Source: Phenylobacterium sp. Root1290 (GTDB lineage Bacteria > Pseudomonadota > Alphaproteobacteria > Caulobacterales > Caulobacteraceae). Taken from it: a stretch of DNA of 64,000 nucleotides. The notes under the pieces are model-generated. The model searched no databases and was not told the DNA's origin. It worked only from the letters and a program-made list of their open reading frames with translations. The stretch spans positions 587,634-651,633 of the forward strand of contig NZ_LMEE01000003.1 in assembly GCF_001425305.1 (NCBI RefSeq), read 5' to 3'. Below, one piece after another: positions 21,128 through 29,938 of this stretch; positions within the stretch are counted from its first letter, which is position 1; every line of letters begins with the position of its first letter. The position numbers were made by a program, and so were the translations under genes.

Positions 21128-21907
21128 ATGGAAGCCGCCGCACCGCCCTGCATCATCCTCAATGTCCCGCAACTGGCCCAGAACATCGGCGCCGTCGCGC
21201 GGGTGATGGCCAATTTCGGCCTGGCCGACCTGCGCCTGGTCAATCCCCGGGATGGTTGGCCGCAGGAGCGGGCCTGGGCCTCGGCGTCCGGCGCCGAATG
21301 GCCGCTGAACGGCGCGCGGGTCTACGACAGCGTCGAAGCGGCGATCTCCGACCTGTACCTCGTCTACGCCACCACGGCGCGGCCGCGTGAGCTGCAACTG
21401 CCGATCCTTGGCCCGCGTGAGGCCGCGGCGAACCTTTCGCACGAGGTGGCCGAGGGCCGCGCCGTCGGGCTGCTGTTCGGCGGCGAGCGGGCGGGCCTGG
21501 AAACGGCGGACATCGCGCTTTGCCAGGCCGTGGTGACGCTGCCGATCGATCCGCGCTTCCGCTCGCTGAACCTGGCCCAGGCGGTGGCTATCAACGCCTA
21601 CGAGTGGCGAATGACCGTCGAGTCGGGCGCGCCGCCGATCTTCCGCGAGGGACCGCCGCCGGCCGACGCCGCCGCGATGCTCGGTCTCTACGAGCATTTC
21701 GAGCGCGAACTGGACGACGCAGGCTTCTTCCATCCACCGGAGAAGAAGCCCTCCATGGTGCAGAACCTGCGCTCGGCGCTCGGCCGCGCCCGGTTCTCCG
21801 ACCAGGAGGTCCGCACCTTCCGTGGAGTGGTTACGGCCCTGTCGAAGGGGCGTGGTCGATCCCTTGAGAAGCTGGCGCGCAAGAAGGCGGGCGAAGGAGA
21901 AGTCTGA
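21128..21907 (+). CDS. trmJ: SpoU-type RNA methyltransferase, TrmJ-like
   Basis: SAM-dependent 2'-O-methyltransferase of the SPOUT superfamily, probably methylating position 32 of tRNAs. The 259-aa protein shows the three SpoU motifs: [14 protein letters not shown] near the start, [11 protein letters not shown] in the middle, and [18 protein letters not shown]. The C-terminal helical extension is as in TrmJ. The ATG at 21128 starts directly before the first motif; an in-frame ATG at 21068 would add 20 residues and neither has a clear ribosome-binding site. It is divergent from icd, and its stop overlaps the next start by one base (TGATG). Confidence 0.85.
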   Translation: MEAAAPPCIILNVPQLAQNIGAVARVMANFGLADLRLVNPRDGWPQERAWASASGAEWPLNGARVYDSVEAAISDLYLVYATTARPRELQLPILGPREAAANLSHEVAEGRAVGLLFGGERAGLETADIALCQAVVTLPIDPRFRSLNLAQAVAINAYEWRMTVESGAPPIFREGPPPADAAAMLGLYEHFERELDDAGFFHPPEKKPSMVQNLRSALGRARFSDQEVRTFRGVVTALSKGRGRSLEKLARKKAGEGEV

Positions 21908-22980
21908 TGGCGTTGCGCGACCTGCTGGACGGCTTGGCGATTCCGATTCTCCAGGCCCCGATGGTCGGCGCATCGCCGCCGGAAATGGCGGTTTCCGTGT
22001 CGCGAGCGGGCGGCATGGGCTCGCTGGCGGCCGGCGCCCTGGCGCCCGACCAGATCGGACCCGAGATCGAGCGCATGCGCGCCGCCACGGACGCGCCCTT
22101 CGGCGTGAACCTGCTGATGGCCCCCGCGGCGCGTCCGGACGCTTCGACCATCGACTCCGCCCTGGCGCGGCTGGCGCCCTGGTACGCAGAGCTCGGCGAG
22201 CCGCCGCCGGCGCATCCCAACAGCTTTGCTCCCGACTTCGAGGCGCAGCTCTCGGCGATCATCCAGGCGGCGCCGCCGGTGGCTTCCTTCACCTTTGGCA
22301 TCCTCAGCGCGGCCCAGATCGCGGCCCTGCAAGAGGCCGGAACCTTTGTGGTCGGCACAGCCACCACCGTGGCCGAGGCGCGCGCCTGGGCGTTGGCCGG
22401 TGCGGACGGGATCTGCGCCCAGGGCTTCGAGGCCGGCGGTCACCGCGGTCACTTCCTGGCCGAGCCCGAGGCCAGTCTGGTCGGGACCATCGCATTGACG
22501 GCCCTGATCCTCGACGCGATCGACCTGCCGGTCATCGCCGCCGGGGGCATCATGAACGGGCGCGGCGTCGCCGCCGCCTTGGCGCTGGGTGCCTCTGCGG
22601 TGCAGATGGGCACTGCGTTCCTGCTGGCCGAGCAGACCGGGGTCAGCGCGCCCTGGCGCACGGCGATCGAGACGGCGGGCGACGACGCCACGCGGTTGAC
22701 CCGGGCTTTCACGGGCCGCTACGCACGCGGCATCGAGAACCGGTTCATGCGAGAGCTGCGGGCCGTCGAGGACGAGGTTCCCGCCTATCCGGTCCAAAAC
22801 CGGCTGACCCAGTCGCTTCGCGCCGCCGCTGCGAAGGCTGGCGAACCCGACATGGTCTCGCTCTGGGCTGGCCAGGCGGTGAAGCTTGCGCGGCCCGGAG
22901 ACGCCGGCGAGATGGTCAAGGCTTGGTGGCGCGAAGCGCAGGACGCCGCCGGGCGGCTTTCGGCGCGGACATCGGCCTGA
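21907..22980 (+). CDS. Nitronate monooxygenase (2-nitropropane dioxygenase family)
   Basis: FMN-dependent TIM-barrel enzyme of 357 aa oxidising alkyl nitronates, or a related flavoprotein. The N-terminal [20 protein letters not shown] and [10 protein letters not shown] form the flavin-binding entry. [19 protein letters not shown] carries the conserved catalytic His region, and [20 protein letters not shown] with VQMGTAFLL forms the phosphate-binding end. It is translationally coupled to the upstream methyltransferase (1-base overlap). Confidence 0.88.
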   Translation: MALRDLLDGLAIPILQAPMVGASPPEMAVSVSRAGGMGSLAAGALAPDQIGPEIERMRAATDAPFGVNLLMAPAARPDASTIDSALARLAPWYAELGEPPPAHPNSFAPDFEAQLSAIIQAAPPVASFTFGILSAAQIAALQEAGTFVVGTATTVAEARAWALAGADGICAQGFEAGGHRGHFLAEPEASLVGTIALTALILDAIDLPVIAAGGIMNGRGVAAALALGASAVQMGTAFLLAEQTGVSAPWRTAIETAGDDATRLTRAFTGRYARGIENRFMRELRAVEDEVPAYPVQNRLTQSLRAAAAKAGEPDMVSLWAGQAVKLARPGDAGEMVKAWWREAQDAAGRLSARTSA

Positions 22981-23051
22981 TCTGGAGCGATCCTGGCGAG
23001 CGTGGCGGTTTCACGCTAGGGTGGTCCAAGGTAACGCTTGAGGTGCGCCCC

Positions 23052-23396
23052 TTGAAAAAACTCGCCCTGACCCTCGCCGCTCTGACCATGTTGGCCACGC
23101 CCGCCGCCGCGCAGGTGATGTGCCGTGACGATGTCGGCCGCGTCACCTGCTACGACATCTATGGCAATTCGGTCGTCGGTACGAAGGACGTGCTGGGCAA
23201 GGCCACCTGGGTCGACGAGTACGGCAACCAGGTCTCGGTGCGCCGCGACGTGCTGGGCAACCGGATCATCGAGGACAGCGACGGCAATCGCACCAGCGTG
23301 CGCCGTGACGTGCTGGGCAACACGGTGGTCACCGACGACCGGGGTAACAAGAGCAGCTGCCGCGTCGACCTGCTGGGCAAGGCCCGCTGCAAGTAA
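23052..23396 (+). CDS. Small exported protein built of 20-residue tandem repeats
   Basis: 114-aa protein I do not recognise. A TTG at 23052 is the likely start: GAGG sits 8 bases upstream and the product opens with a clear signal peptide (MKKLALTLAALTMLATPAAA). In-frame GTG at 23043 is an alternative. The mature part is short N-terminal text (QVMCRDDVGRVTCYDIY) followed by four units of exactly 20 residues, each with D-(V/L)-LG-(N/K) and GN (for example NQVSVRRDVLGNRIIEDSDG). Cysteines lie only at the two ends, suggesting a disulfide-closed repeat fold. It follows the nitronate monooxygenase gene by 71 bases. Function unknown; probably periplasmic or surface. Confidence 0.72.
   Translation: MKKLALTLAALTMLATPAAAQVMCRDDVGRVTCYDIYGNSVVGTKDVLGKATWVDEYGNQVSVRRDVLGNRIIEDSDGNRTSVRRDVLGNTVVTDDRGNKSSCRVDLLGKARCK
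23161..23396 (+). repeat. 60-bp tandem repeat, four copies (last slightly short)
   Basis: A core TGCTGGGCAA recurs at 23191, 23251, 23311 and 23371, exactly 60 bases apart and always in the same codon phase. The preceding GAC codon is conserved in all four copies. The repeats encode the 20-residue units of the small exported protein. Confidence 0.92.
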
Positions 23397-23564
23397 CCCT
23401 TGCCGAGATTGACTCTTCGGCCTGCTGACGTCATACACCGCCCCTTCGCGCCGCCGGGCCTCGCCCGGTGGTCTGCGATCTATGACGGGTGACCTGACGC
23501 CGCCGTTGAGATCGTGTCCTCACTTGCGGGGACGCCGGCTCAGGTCGAAGTGAAAGAGACGACT

Positions 23565-24182
23565 ATGTCGAAGCGCCATAGCGCCAAGTACAAAATTGAC
23601 CGCCGGATGGGCGAAAACATCTGGGGTCGCCCGAAGTCCCCGATCAACCAACGCTCGTACGGCCCCGGCCAGCACGGTCAGCGCCGCAAGCAAAAGGTTT
23701 CGGACTTTGGTCTGCAGCTGCGCGCCAAGCAAAAGCTGAAGGGCTACTACGGCAACCTGACCGAGAAGCAGTTCTCGCGCACCTACACCGAGGCCGCGCG
23801 CCGCAAGGGCAACACCTCGGAAAACCTGATCGGCCTGCTGGAATCGCGTCTGGACGCGGTGGTCTACCGCGCGAAGTTCGTGCCGACTGTGTTCGCGGCC
23901 CGTCAGTTCGTGAACCACGGCCACGTCCAGGTGAACGGCAAGCGCGTCAACATCGCCTCGTACCGCGTCAAGGTCGGCGATGTGGTCACCGTGCGCGAGC
24001 GTTCGCGCAACATGGCCCTGGTGCTGGAAGCCCTGCAGTCGGGCGAACGTGACACCCCCGACTACGTCGAGGTCGATCCGAAGGCCATGACCGCCAAGTT
24101 CATTCGTATTCCGGAATTCTCCGAGGTCCCGTACCCGGTGAAGATGGAGCCGAACCTGGTTATCGAATTCTACGCGTCCTAA
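23565..24182 (+). CDS. rpsD: 30S ribosomal protein S4
   Basis: 16S rRNA-binding protein that starts 30S assembly, 205 aa. The start at 23565 gives [20 protein letters not shown], typical of alphaproteobacterial S4. The S4 RNA-binding domain is clear: [20 protein letters not shown] and [19 protein letters not shown]. The frame is open upstream to 23514, but that part does not match S4. It is monocistronic, with a terminator directly after it. Confidence 0.98.
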   Translation: MSKRHSAKYKIDRRMGENIWGRPKSPINQRSYGPGQHGQRRKQKVSDFGLQLRAKQKLKGYYGNLTEKQFSRTYTEAARRKGNTSENLIGLLESRLDAVVYRAKFVPTVFAARQFVNHGHVQVNGKRVNIASYRVKVGDVVTVRERSRNMALVLEALQSGERDTPDYVEVDPKAMTAKFIRIPEFSEVPYPVKMEPNLVIEFYAS

Positions 24183-24211
24183 TCGGCGCTGAAGACCATA
24201 TCGAAATTGCG

Positions 24212-24239
24212 AAGGCCCCGGAGCGATCCGGGGCCTTTT
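24212..24239 (+). terminator. Intrinsic terminator of rpsD
   Basis: AAGGCCCCGGA and TCCGGGGCCTT pair perfectly around a GCGA tetraloop, followed by TTTTG. It has the same architecture as the alaS terminator. Confidence 0.9.
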
Positions 24240-24270
24240 GCTTTGCGGCGATCTGTGGCCGACTCCTCCG

Positions 24271-24645
24271 ATGAATCGTCGACTGTTGTTGCTTGCGGGC
24301 CTGAGCCTGTTGACCGGATGTGCGAGCACGCCCCCGGTCGTCACGCCCAGCGCAGCGACCCATCCCGAACTGGAGGCCGTCTACTCGGCCGTAGCGGGCC
24401 GCGAGGCGCTGACCATCCAGGTGGCGTCAAACGGCTGCACCAAGAAGGACGACTTCGCGTTCTACATCGATCGCAAGGGTCCGGCGCCGACGGTGTCTTT
24501 CGCCCGAAAACGCCTCGACCAGTGCCGATCGTTCGCCATGGGCAAGACCGAGCTGCGCTTCACCTGGGCCGAATTGGGCCTGGAGCCCCGCACCTCGGTG
24601 TTCCTGTTGAACCCGCTCACGGCCTGGATGGGGCCGGGCGGCTAG
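24271..24645 (+). CDS. Small lipoprotein of unknown function
   Basis: 124-aa protein with a lipoprotein signal (MNRRLLLLAGLSLLTGCAS; lipid-attached Cys17). The frame is open to 24238, but the ATG at 24271 starts the leader. Mature features: two further cysteines (NGCTKKDDF and LDQCRSF) likely to form a disulfide, FYIDRKGPAPTVSFARK, and a hydrophobic end. Such proteins are widespread in Caulobacterales without known role. It is convergent with the thioesterase gene. Confidence 0.78.
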   Translation: MNRRLLLLAGLSLLTGCASTPPVVTPSAATHPELEAVYSAVAGREALTIQVASNGCTKKDDFAFYIDRKGPAPTVSFARKRLDQCRSFAMGKTELRFTWAELGLEPRTSVFLLNPLTAWMGPGG

Positions 24646-24653
24646 GGGCGGCC

Positions 24654-25073
24654 TTAGACGAAGCGTTCGATGATCTCGGGCGTCACGCGCTTTGGCCTGC
24701 CGGTGGCCGCATCGATCATGCACCACTCCGTGCGCGCTTGCGCGCACATGGCGCCGTCCGGACCGTCGATGCGCACGAAGCGGTCGAAGCGCGGGCCCTC
24801 GGCGGTCTCGGCGACCCAGGTGCGGGCGGTGGCGGTCTCGCCGGGCATCAGGGCGCGGCGATAGTCGATCTCGTGGCGCAGCACGATCCAGGCCCAGCGG
24901 ACCTGTTCGTCGGCCGGCTGCCGGGACGCCCAGTGCGACGTCGCCATGTCTTGAATCCAGCGGACATAGACCACGTTGTTCACATGGCCGTTGGCGTCGA
25001 TGTCGGACGCTGACGGCGTGAACTGGAGCGAGAAGACCTGGCGCCCGGGGGGCGGTTCGAGCAGACGGCTCAC
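24654..25073 (-). CDS. Acyl-CoA thioesterase, hotdog fold (4HBT)
   Basis: 139-aa single-hotdog protein. The motif DIDANGHVNNVVYVRWIQD (residues ~24-42) is the 4-hydroxybenzoyl-CoA thioesterase signature with its catalytic Asp. The following LRHEIDYRRALMPGETATA supports the acyl-ACP/acyl-CoA thioesterase subfamily. Its start overlaps the stop of grxD by 4 bases (ATGA), so it is the last gene of the bolA/grxD unit. Substrate chain length cannot be read. Confidence 0.88.
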   Translation of the reverse strand: MSRLLEPPPGRQVFSLQFTPSASDIDANGHVNNVVYVRWIQDMATSHWASRQPADEQVRWAWIVLRHEIDYRRALMPGETATARTWVAETAEGPRFDRFVRIDGPDGAMCAQARTEWCMIDAATGRPKRVTPEIIERFV

Positions 25074-25414
25074 GCCGTCAGGACGCCCTGTTCGGTCAGG
25101 AGGGTCTTCAGTTCGCCGGACTGGAACATTTCGCGGATGATGTCCGCGCCGCCGACGAATTCGCCCTTCACGTAGAGCTGCGGAATGGTCGGCCAGTCGG
25201 TGAAGGTCTTGATGCCTTCGCGCAGGGGCTCGCTTTGCAGCACGTCGACGCCGACGAAGTCCACGCCGAGATGGTCGAGGATCTGCACGACGACCGACGA
25301 GAAGCCGCAGCGCGGCTCTTCCGGCACGCCTTTCATGAACAGCAGCACCGGATGATCGGCCACTGCCTTGGCGATGAAGTCGTGGACGGGGTTGGCGGTC
25401 GCGGTGTCGGTCAT
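25070..25414 (-). CDS. grxD: Monothiol glutaredoxin, Grx4 type
   Basis: Cytoplasmic iron-sulfur carrier of 114 aa. The CGFS active site is at 36-39 within KGVPEEPRCGFSS; the WPTIPQLYVKGEFVGGADI glutathione-binding segment follows. The start at 25414 is chosen over an open extension to 25477 because family members begin just before the first helix (VHDFIAKAV). Known to bind a [2Fe-2S] cluster with glutathione, often with a BolA partner; bolA lies two genes upstream here. It overlaps the thioesterase gene. Confidence 0.95.
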   Translation of the reverse strand: MTDTATANPVHDFIAKAVADHPVLLFMKGVPEEPRCGFSSVVVQILDHLGVDFVGVDVLQSEPLREGIKTFTDWPTIPQLYVKGEFVGGADIIREMFQSGELKTLLTEQGVLTA

Positions 25415-25489
25415 GACGTGTGGCCTTTGCGGCGGAGAATTCGCCCCAGAGCTAGGGAGCCTGGGCGCTCTGGTCAAGCGGCAGCGAGC

Positions 25490-26395
25490 TTAGGCGCGGC
25501 GCTGGGCCGCGACCTGTCCGAACCGTGCCATCTCGATCTGGGCGGCGACGCCGGTCGGCAGGTCCTTGTCGGTTACGGCGGCCATGCGCTCGATCATGTC
25601 GGCGCGGCCCGCTTCCAACTGGATGCTGGCGAACGCCGGCTCGGTCAGCGCGAAGGCCAGGCAGAGCTCCTCATAGGACCAGCCGGGGGTGTCGTGCAGG
25701 AAGCCGTAGATGTTGGAGGCGGCCAGTTGTTCAGTGCGGCGACCGCCCAGCAGGCCACGTCGCATCGGTCGTTCTGTCTCAAGGCGTGGATTGGGCGCGC
25801 CGTGCAGGCCGGTCGGGAACGGATCGCATCCGATGAGCGTCATGTTGGCGGCCGAAGCGTCGCGGATGCGCCGCCGGGTCTGCCATTCGGACACCAGGCT
25901 GAAGGTCGTGGCGAGGACGTCGAAGGTGTCGTTCGCGATGCAGCGGTCGATCACCGGTCCATCGCCGGCGATCCCGATCTGCAGGCACACCCCGCCGTTC
26001 TTCAGATCGGCGAGATAGGCGAGCGCGTCCGGCGTCATGGTTTCGGCCGCCGTCTCGTCCATCATCAGCAGGTCGAGATAGCCGGCGCGTGTTCGTTGCA
26101 AGGCGGCGCGTACATTGTCGGCGATATCGCGGGCGGTGATGGCCCCGGCCGGATTGCCGCGCAGGCGCCAGCTCAGGAAGATCAGGCGGCGTTCGACCGC
26201 GCTGAGCGCTTCGCCCAGGCCGATCGCCAGGACATCCGAGCCCGCCGTCGCTTCGAAGCTGTTCACCCCGTTTTCCATCGCCGAGATGATCAGGGTGCGC
26301 CAGGCCCCAGGCGCGCCCATATTGGGCGCGTCCCGCAATAGCAGGCTTACGGCGGAAACCGCCTTTCCCGATGCGCCGAACGGACGGTAGCGCAC
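25490..26395 (-). CDS. Aldo/keto-reductase-like protein lacking the catalytic tetrad
   Basis: 301-aa protein with the overall order of an aldo/keto reductase (MRYRPFGASGKAVSAVSLLL start; MENGVNSFEATAGSDVLAIG; DNVRAALQRTRAGYLDLL). The tetrad Asp-Tyr-Lys-His looks lost: the usual DTA...YG is EATAGSD, the STK strand is LSWRL, and the DLLxxH position reads DLLMMDET. Phosphate-binding residues of the NADPH site are also unclear at the C-terminus. Hence it is probably a non-reductase paralogue or regulatory subunit. It sits between bolA and grxD on one strand (13 and 75 base gaps), suggesting co-expression with these iron-sulfur factors. Fold call moderate, activity loss inferred. Confidence 0.7.
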   Translation of the reverse strand: MRYRPFGASGKAVSAVSLLLRDAPNMGAPGAWRTLIISAMENGVNSFEATAGSDVLAIGLGEALSAVERRLIFLSWRLRGNPAGAITARDIADNVRAALQRTRAGYLDLLMMDETAAETMTPDALAYLADLKNGGVCLQIGIAGDGPVIDRCIANDTFDVLATTFSLVSEWQTRRRIRDASAANMTLIGCDPFPTGLHGAPNPRLETERPMRRGLLGGRRTEQLAASNIYGFLHDTPGWSYEELCLAFALTEPAFASIQLEAGRADMIERMAAVTDKDLPTGVAAQIEMARFGQVAAQRRA

Positions 26396-26408
26396 GGGCC
26401 GTTCCCTC

Positions 26409-26642
26409 TTAAGCCGGCGCGGAGGTTTCGAGGGCCAGGGCGTGCAGTTCGCCGCCGACCCTGCCCTTCAAGGCTCCATAGACCAGCTGATGCTGCTTTA
26501 CTCGGGAAAGCCCTGCGAAGGCAGGGGAGACAATGCGGGCGCGATAGTGGTCGCCGTCGCCGGCCAGATCGTCGATCGCGATCTCGGCGTCGGGAAACGC
26601 CTCTCGCAGGCTGGTTTCCAGGTCAGCGATGGACATGGGCAT
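26409..26642 (-). CDS. bolA: BolA family protein
   Basis: 77-aa BolA-fold protein, partner of monothiol glutaredoxins in iron-sulfur handling. The start at 26642 (MPMSIADLETSLREAFPDAE) has GGAG 8 bases upstream; the frame is open further upstream to 26753 without family resemblance. The end VKQHQLVYGALKGRVGGELH carries the conserved His of the BolA/Grx interface, and GDHYRARIVSPAFAGLSR is the class motif. Order bolA, AKR-like gene, grxD on one strand. Confidence 0.9.
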   Translation of the reverse strand: MPMSIADLETSLREAFPDAEIAIDDLAGDGDHYRARIVSPAFAGLSRVKQHQLVYGALKGRVGGELHALALETSAPA

Positions 26643-26727
26643 CGGGGGAACTCCACTCGGCGAATCTTTCTGCGATAGAAAGCTTAACAACCGCTGGATC
26701 GCCATATGGGTCCGCGCCGGCTCGGCG

Positions 26728-27132
26728 TCAGATCGTTGGTGCGATCTCGTCATAGCCGCGGCCTAGGAACTGCAACAGGCAAAAGCCATTTCCGAACGGG
26801 TCGGCCAGCACGGCAATGCGGCCCCACACGTGGGCGCGCGGAGCGGCGTCCAGGGTCGCGCCGGCGGCGGTCGCGCGGGTCAGCGCAGCGTCCAGATCAT
26901 CGACCACGATGTCGAGATGCACGGGCGTCCAATGGCGCGCATAGCGCCGTGGTTCTTCGCCCGCGCCCCGGGAGCCCTCGGGCTTCTCCAGAATATAGAG
27001 CTTCACCGGCAAGCCGGAGAGCTCGGCGCCGTCGCGGCCGAAGCGGCGCGTCACCGTCAGGCCGAGAGCGTCGGTGTAGAACGCCTCGGCGCTGGCGAGG
27101 TCGGGGACGTCGATGTTGACGAGCAGATCCAT
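26728..27132 (-). CDS. VOC family protein
   Basis: 134-aa protein with paired beta-alpha-beta-beta-beta modules: MDLLVNIDVPDLASAEAFYT at the start, HLDIVVDDLDAALTRATAAG in the second half, and LADPFGNGFCLLQF at the end, where a metal-binding Glu would often be. A glyoxalase or dioxygenase-related binding protein. It lies 16 bases after the serine hydrolase gene and 85 bases before bolA on the same strand. Substrate unknown. Confidence 0.85.
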   Translation of the reverse strand: MDLLVNIDVPDLASAEAFYTDALGLTVTRRFGRDGAELSGLPVKLYILEKPEGSRGAGEEPRRYARHWTPVHLDIVVDDLDAALTRATAAGATLDAAPRAHVWGRIAVLADPFGNGFCLLQFLGRGYDEIAPTI

Positions 27133-27148
27133 CGACGCCCCCTCGCGA

Positions 27149-28381
27149 TCAGTCGACGATGGCCGAGTAGATCAGGCTCTTGAGCTGGCCGCGGAAGTTG
27201 AAGGTCCCCGACGGCATCAGCTGGGTCATGAACACCACCGACAGCTCCTCCTTGGGATCGACCCAGAAGATGGTCGAGGCCGCGCCGCCCCAGTAGTAGT
27301 CGCCGGCCCCCAGCGAGGCGGTCTCCACCTGGCCCTTGGTCGCGGCGAAGCCGAGGCCGAAGCCGACGCCGTCGTTCGCGGTCTCCGAGAAGGTGCCCAG
27401 GGCCATGGTCGAGAGGTCCTGATCGCCCGGCAGGTGGTTCATGTGCATCATCTCGAGCGTGCGCGGTCCCAGGATCCGGACCCCGTCGAGTTCGCCGCCG
27501 CGGCGCAGCATCTCGCAGAAGCGCATGTAATCGTCGGTGGTGCCGGTCAGGCCGCCGCCGCCGGACTTGAACCCGGCGGGTCGCGCAAAGGCGCTGGTCG
27601 CGGGATCGTCGATCAGCTTCAGCTTCTTGTCCGGCCCGCGTTGATAGTTGGCGCAGAAACGGTCCGCCTTTTCCGGCGCGACCGAGAAGGAGGTGTCCTT
27701 CATGCCGAGCGGGCCGAAGATCTCATCTTGCAGGTACTGATCGAACGGTTTGCCGGAGATCACTTCGACCAGGGCGCCGCAGACGTCGGTGGCCAGCGAG
27801 TACATCCAGCGCTCGCCCGGCTGGAACAGCAGCGGCACCTGGCCGAGCTTGTCCAGGAAGCTCTGCATCGTGTCCTCGCCGCCGAAGGTCCGGACCTTGA
27901 GCCCCCGATAGACCTTGTCGACCGGATGCTGGACGCCGACGCCCGGCAGGCCGCCCCCATAGGTCAGGCCCGACGTGTGGCCCAGCACGTCGCGGAACGA
28001 GATCGGCCGCCGGACAGGCTCGGTGACGATCGCGTCGTCGTCGCCCGAGACATAGACGCGGTGATCCTTCCAGGACGGGACGAAGCGGCTGACCGGGTCG
28101 TTGAGCTGAAAGTAGCCCTTCTCGTAGAGGGTCATCAGCGCGACCGAGGTGATCGGCTTGGTCATCGAGTAGATGCGGAAGATGGCGTCGTCGGCCATCG
28201 GCTTGCCGCGTTCCAGGTCCATCGACCCATACGACTTGCGATAGGCGAGCTGGCCGCGGCGCGAAACGGCGATCTGGGCGCCCATGATCTTCTGCGGGCC
28301 GATGTAGTTGCGCTGCATGTGGTCGTCGATGCGCGCCAGACGAGCAGCGTCCAGGCCCGTCCACTGAGATTGGGCGTCCAT
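27149..28381 (-). CDS. Serine hydrolase of the beta-lactamase/EstB family
   Basis: 410-aa class C beta-lactamase-fold hydrolase, more likely an esterase than a drug-resistance enzyme. The nucleophile motif S-x-x-K is SMTK within IFRIYSMTKPITS. The YSxA-type second motif is MYSLATDV, and SFRDVLGHTSGLTYGG is characteristic of the EstB/PBP4-like group. No signal peptide is visible, pointing to a cytoplasmic place. It heads the strand-wise run VOC-bolA-AKR-grxD-thioesterase and is divergent from the amidohydrolase at 28477. Confidence 0.9.
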   Translation of the reverse strand: MDAQSQWTGLDAARLARIDDHMQRNYIGPQKIMGAQIAVSRRGQLAYRKSYGSMDLERGKPMADDAIFRIYSMTKPITSVALMTLYEKGYFQLNDPVSRFVPSWKDHRVYVSGDDDAIVTEPVRRPISFRDVLGHTSGLTYGGGLPGVGVQHPVDKVYRGLKVRTFGGEDTMQSFLDKLGQVPLLFQPGERWMYSLATDVCGALVEVISGKPFDQYLQDEIFGPLGMKDTSFSVAPEKADRFCANYQRGPDKKLKLIDDPATSAFARPAGFKSGGGGLTGTTDDYMRFCEMLRRGGELDGVRILGPRTLEMMHMNHLPGDQDLSTMALGTFSETANDGVGFGLGFAATKGQVETASLGAGDYYWGGAASTIFWVDPKEELSVVFMTQLMPSGTFNFRGQLKSLIYSAIVD

Positions 28382-28476
28382 AAAATTCCTCCCGAAGAAA
28401 TGGCGGTCGTTCTAATTGGCGGGCATCATGAGCGCGCCGGCGTACGGAAGCCAAGAAAAACGAGCGGGGGGACGGC

Positions 28477-29454
28477 GTGAACGAGGAGATCATCGAACCC
28501 GACCTCGCGATCTGCGATCCGCACCATCACCTCTGGGACTTCCCGAACGGCCGCTACCTACTGGATGAGCTGCTGGCCGACCTGGGATCAGGGCACAAGG
28601 TCGAGAGCACGGTCTTCGTCGAGTGCGGGGCCATGTACAGCGCCGATACGAGCCCGCTGCTGTCGCCGGTCGGCGAGACCGAATTCGTCAACGGCGTGGC
28701 GGCGATGTCGGCCAGCGGGCGATACGGCGCCGTCCGCGCCTGCGCCGGGATCGTGGGCTTCGCCGACCTGACGCACGTCGACGTGGGTGCGGCGCTGGAG
28801 GGCCACATCCGTGCTGGCGGCGGCCGGTTCCGCGGCATCCGGCATGCCGGAGCCTGGGACCCCAGCGACGACGTTCGCAACGCCCACACCAATCCTCCGC
28901 AGGGGCTGTACGCTCGAGAGGACTTCCGGCGAGGCTTCGCGCAGCTGGCGCCCAACGGCCTGTCCTTCGAGGCCTGGCAGTTCCATCCGCAGCTGCCCGA
29001 GGTCGCCGATCTGGCCGGCGCCTTTCCAGACACGCGCATCGTGCTGGACCATGTCGGCGGGGTCCTGGGCATCGGTCCCTATGCCGGTCGCCGCGACGAG
29101 GAGTTCGCCCGCTGGAAGCGGGACATGGCGCAGGTGGCCCAGCACGACAACGTCGTCGTCAAGCTGGGCGGTCTGGGCATGGCGATCTGCGGTTTCGAGT
29201 TCCACAAGCGGCCCAGCCTGCCGTCGTCGGCGGAGCTAGCCGACGCCTGGCGGCCCTACATTCAGACCTGCATCGAGCTGTTCGGGCCTGGGCGGGCCAT
29301 GTTCGAGAGCAACTTCCCGGTCGACCGGGTCAGTTGCGACTACGCGACGCTCTGGAACGCGCTGAAGCGCCTGGCGTCCGGCGCCAGCGCTGACGAGAAG
29401 GCGCTGCTGTTCCGAGACGTGGCGCGGGCCACTTACCGACTGGACGAGGAGTGA
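28477..29454 (+). CDS. Amidohydrolase (2-pyrone-4,6-dicarboxylate hydrolase-like)
   Basis: TIM-barrel metal hydrolase of the amidohydrolase-2 family, 325 aa. Starts at GTG 28477 behind a G-rich ribosome-binding stretch. Metal-site motifs: DPHHHLWDF near residue 15, RGIRHAGAWD, LDHVGGVLGIG, and the late FESNFPVDR that carries the catalytic Asp. Such enzymes hydrolyse lactones or act as decarboxylases on aromatic degradation intermediates. The CinA-type gene follows after 4 bases, so the pair is one operon. Confidence 0.87.
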   Translation: MNEEIIEPDLAICDPHHHLWDFPNGRYLLDELLADLGSGHKVESTVFVECGAMYSADTSPLLSPVGETEFVNGVAAMSASGRYGAVRACAGIVGFADLTHVDVGAALEGHIRAGGGRFRGIRHAGAWDPSDDVRNAHTNPPQGLYAREDFRRGFAQLAPNGLSFEAWQFHPQLPEVADLAGAFPDTRIVLDHVGGVLGIGPYAGRRDEEFARWKRDMAQVAQHDNVVVKLGGLGMAICGFEFHKRPSLPSSAELADAWRPYIQTCIELFGPGRAMFESNFPVDRVSCDYATLWNALKRLASGASADEKALLFRDVARATYRLDEE

Positions 29455-29458
29455 TGGG

Positions 29459-29938
29459 ATGCAGGGGTTGATGGGACAGGCCGCGCAGATCGCGGAGCAG
29501 CTGAAGGCGGGAAAGCAGACCGTGGCGGTGGCGGAGAGTTCGTCCGGCGGACTGATCAGCGCCGCGCTGCTCAGCGTGCCGGGGGCGTCGGCCTACTATC
29601 TCGGCGGCGGCGTGGTCTACACGCCCAAGGCGCGGGTCATGCTGATGGAGATCCCTAAGGAGGCGCTGGCGGGCATGCGCTCGGCCAGCGAGCCCTACGC
29701 CATGCTGCTGGCGCGCACGGTCCGCGAGCGCTTCGGCGCGACCTGGGGGCTGTCCGAGACCGGCGCGGCCGGGCCGACCGGCAATGGCTATGGCGACGCC
29801 GCCGGGCACACCTGCATCGCCGTCTCGGGGCCGATCGAGTTCGTCACGACGATCGAGACCGGCTCCGGCGACCGCGTCGCGAACATGGAAGCGTTCGCGG
29901 CCGCGGCGTTGGAGCTGCTCGCCAAGGCGAGCGCCTAG
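29459..29938 (+). CDS. CinA-type nicotinamide-nucleotide amidohydrolase
   Basis: 159-aa CinA C-terminal domain protein (PncC-like), expected to deamidate nicotinamide mononucleotide. Family motifs: VAVAESSSGGLISAALLSVPG with the catalytic Ser, YYLGGGVVYTPKAR, and LSETGAAGPTGNGYG. It lacks the N-terminal molybdopterin-binding half of full CinA, as in many bacteria. GAGGAG precedes the ATG, overlapping the previous gene's stop. Its stop overlaps the convergent lipoprotein gene by 4 bases. Confidence 0.87.
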   Translation: MQGLMGQAAQIAEQLKAGKQTVAVAESSSGGLISAALLSVPGASAYYLGGGVVYTPKARVMLMEIPKEALAGMRSASEPYAMLLARTVRERFGATWGLSETGAAGPTGNGYGDAAGHTCIAVSGPIEFVTTIETGSGDRVANMEAFAAAALELLAKASA

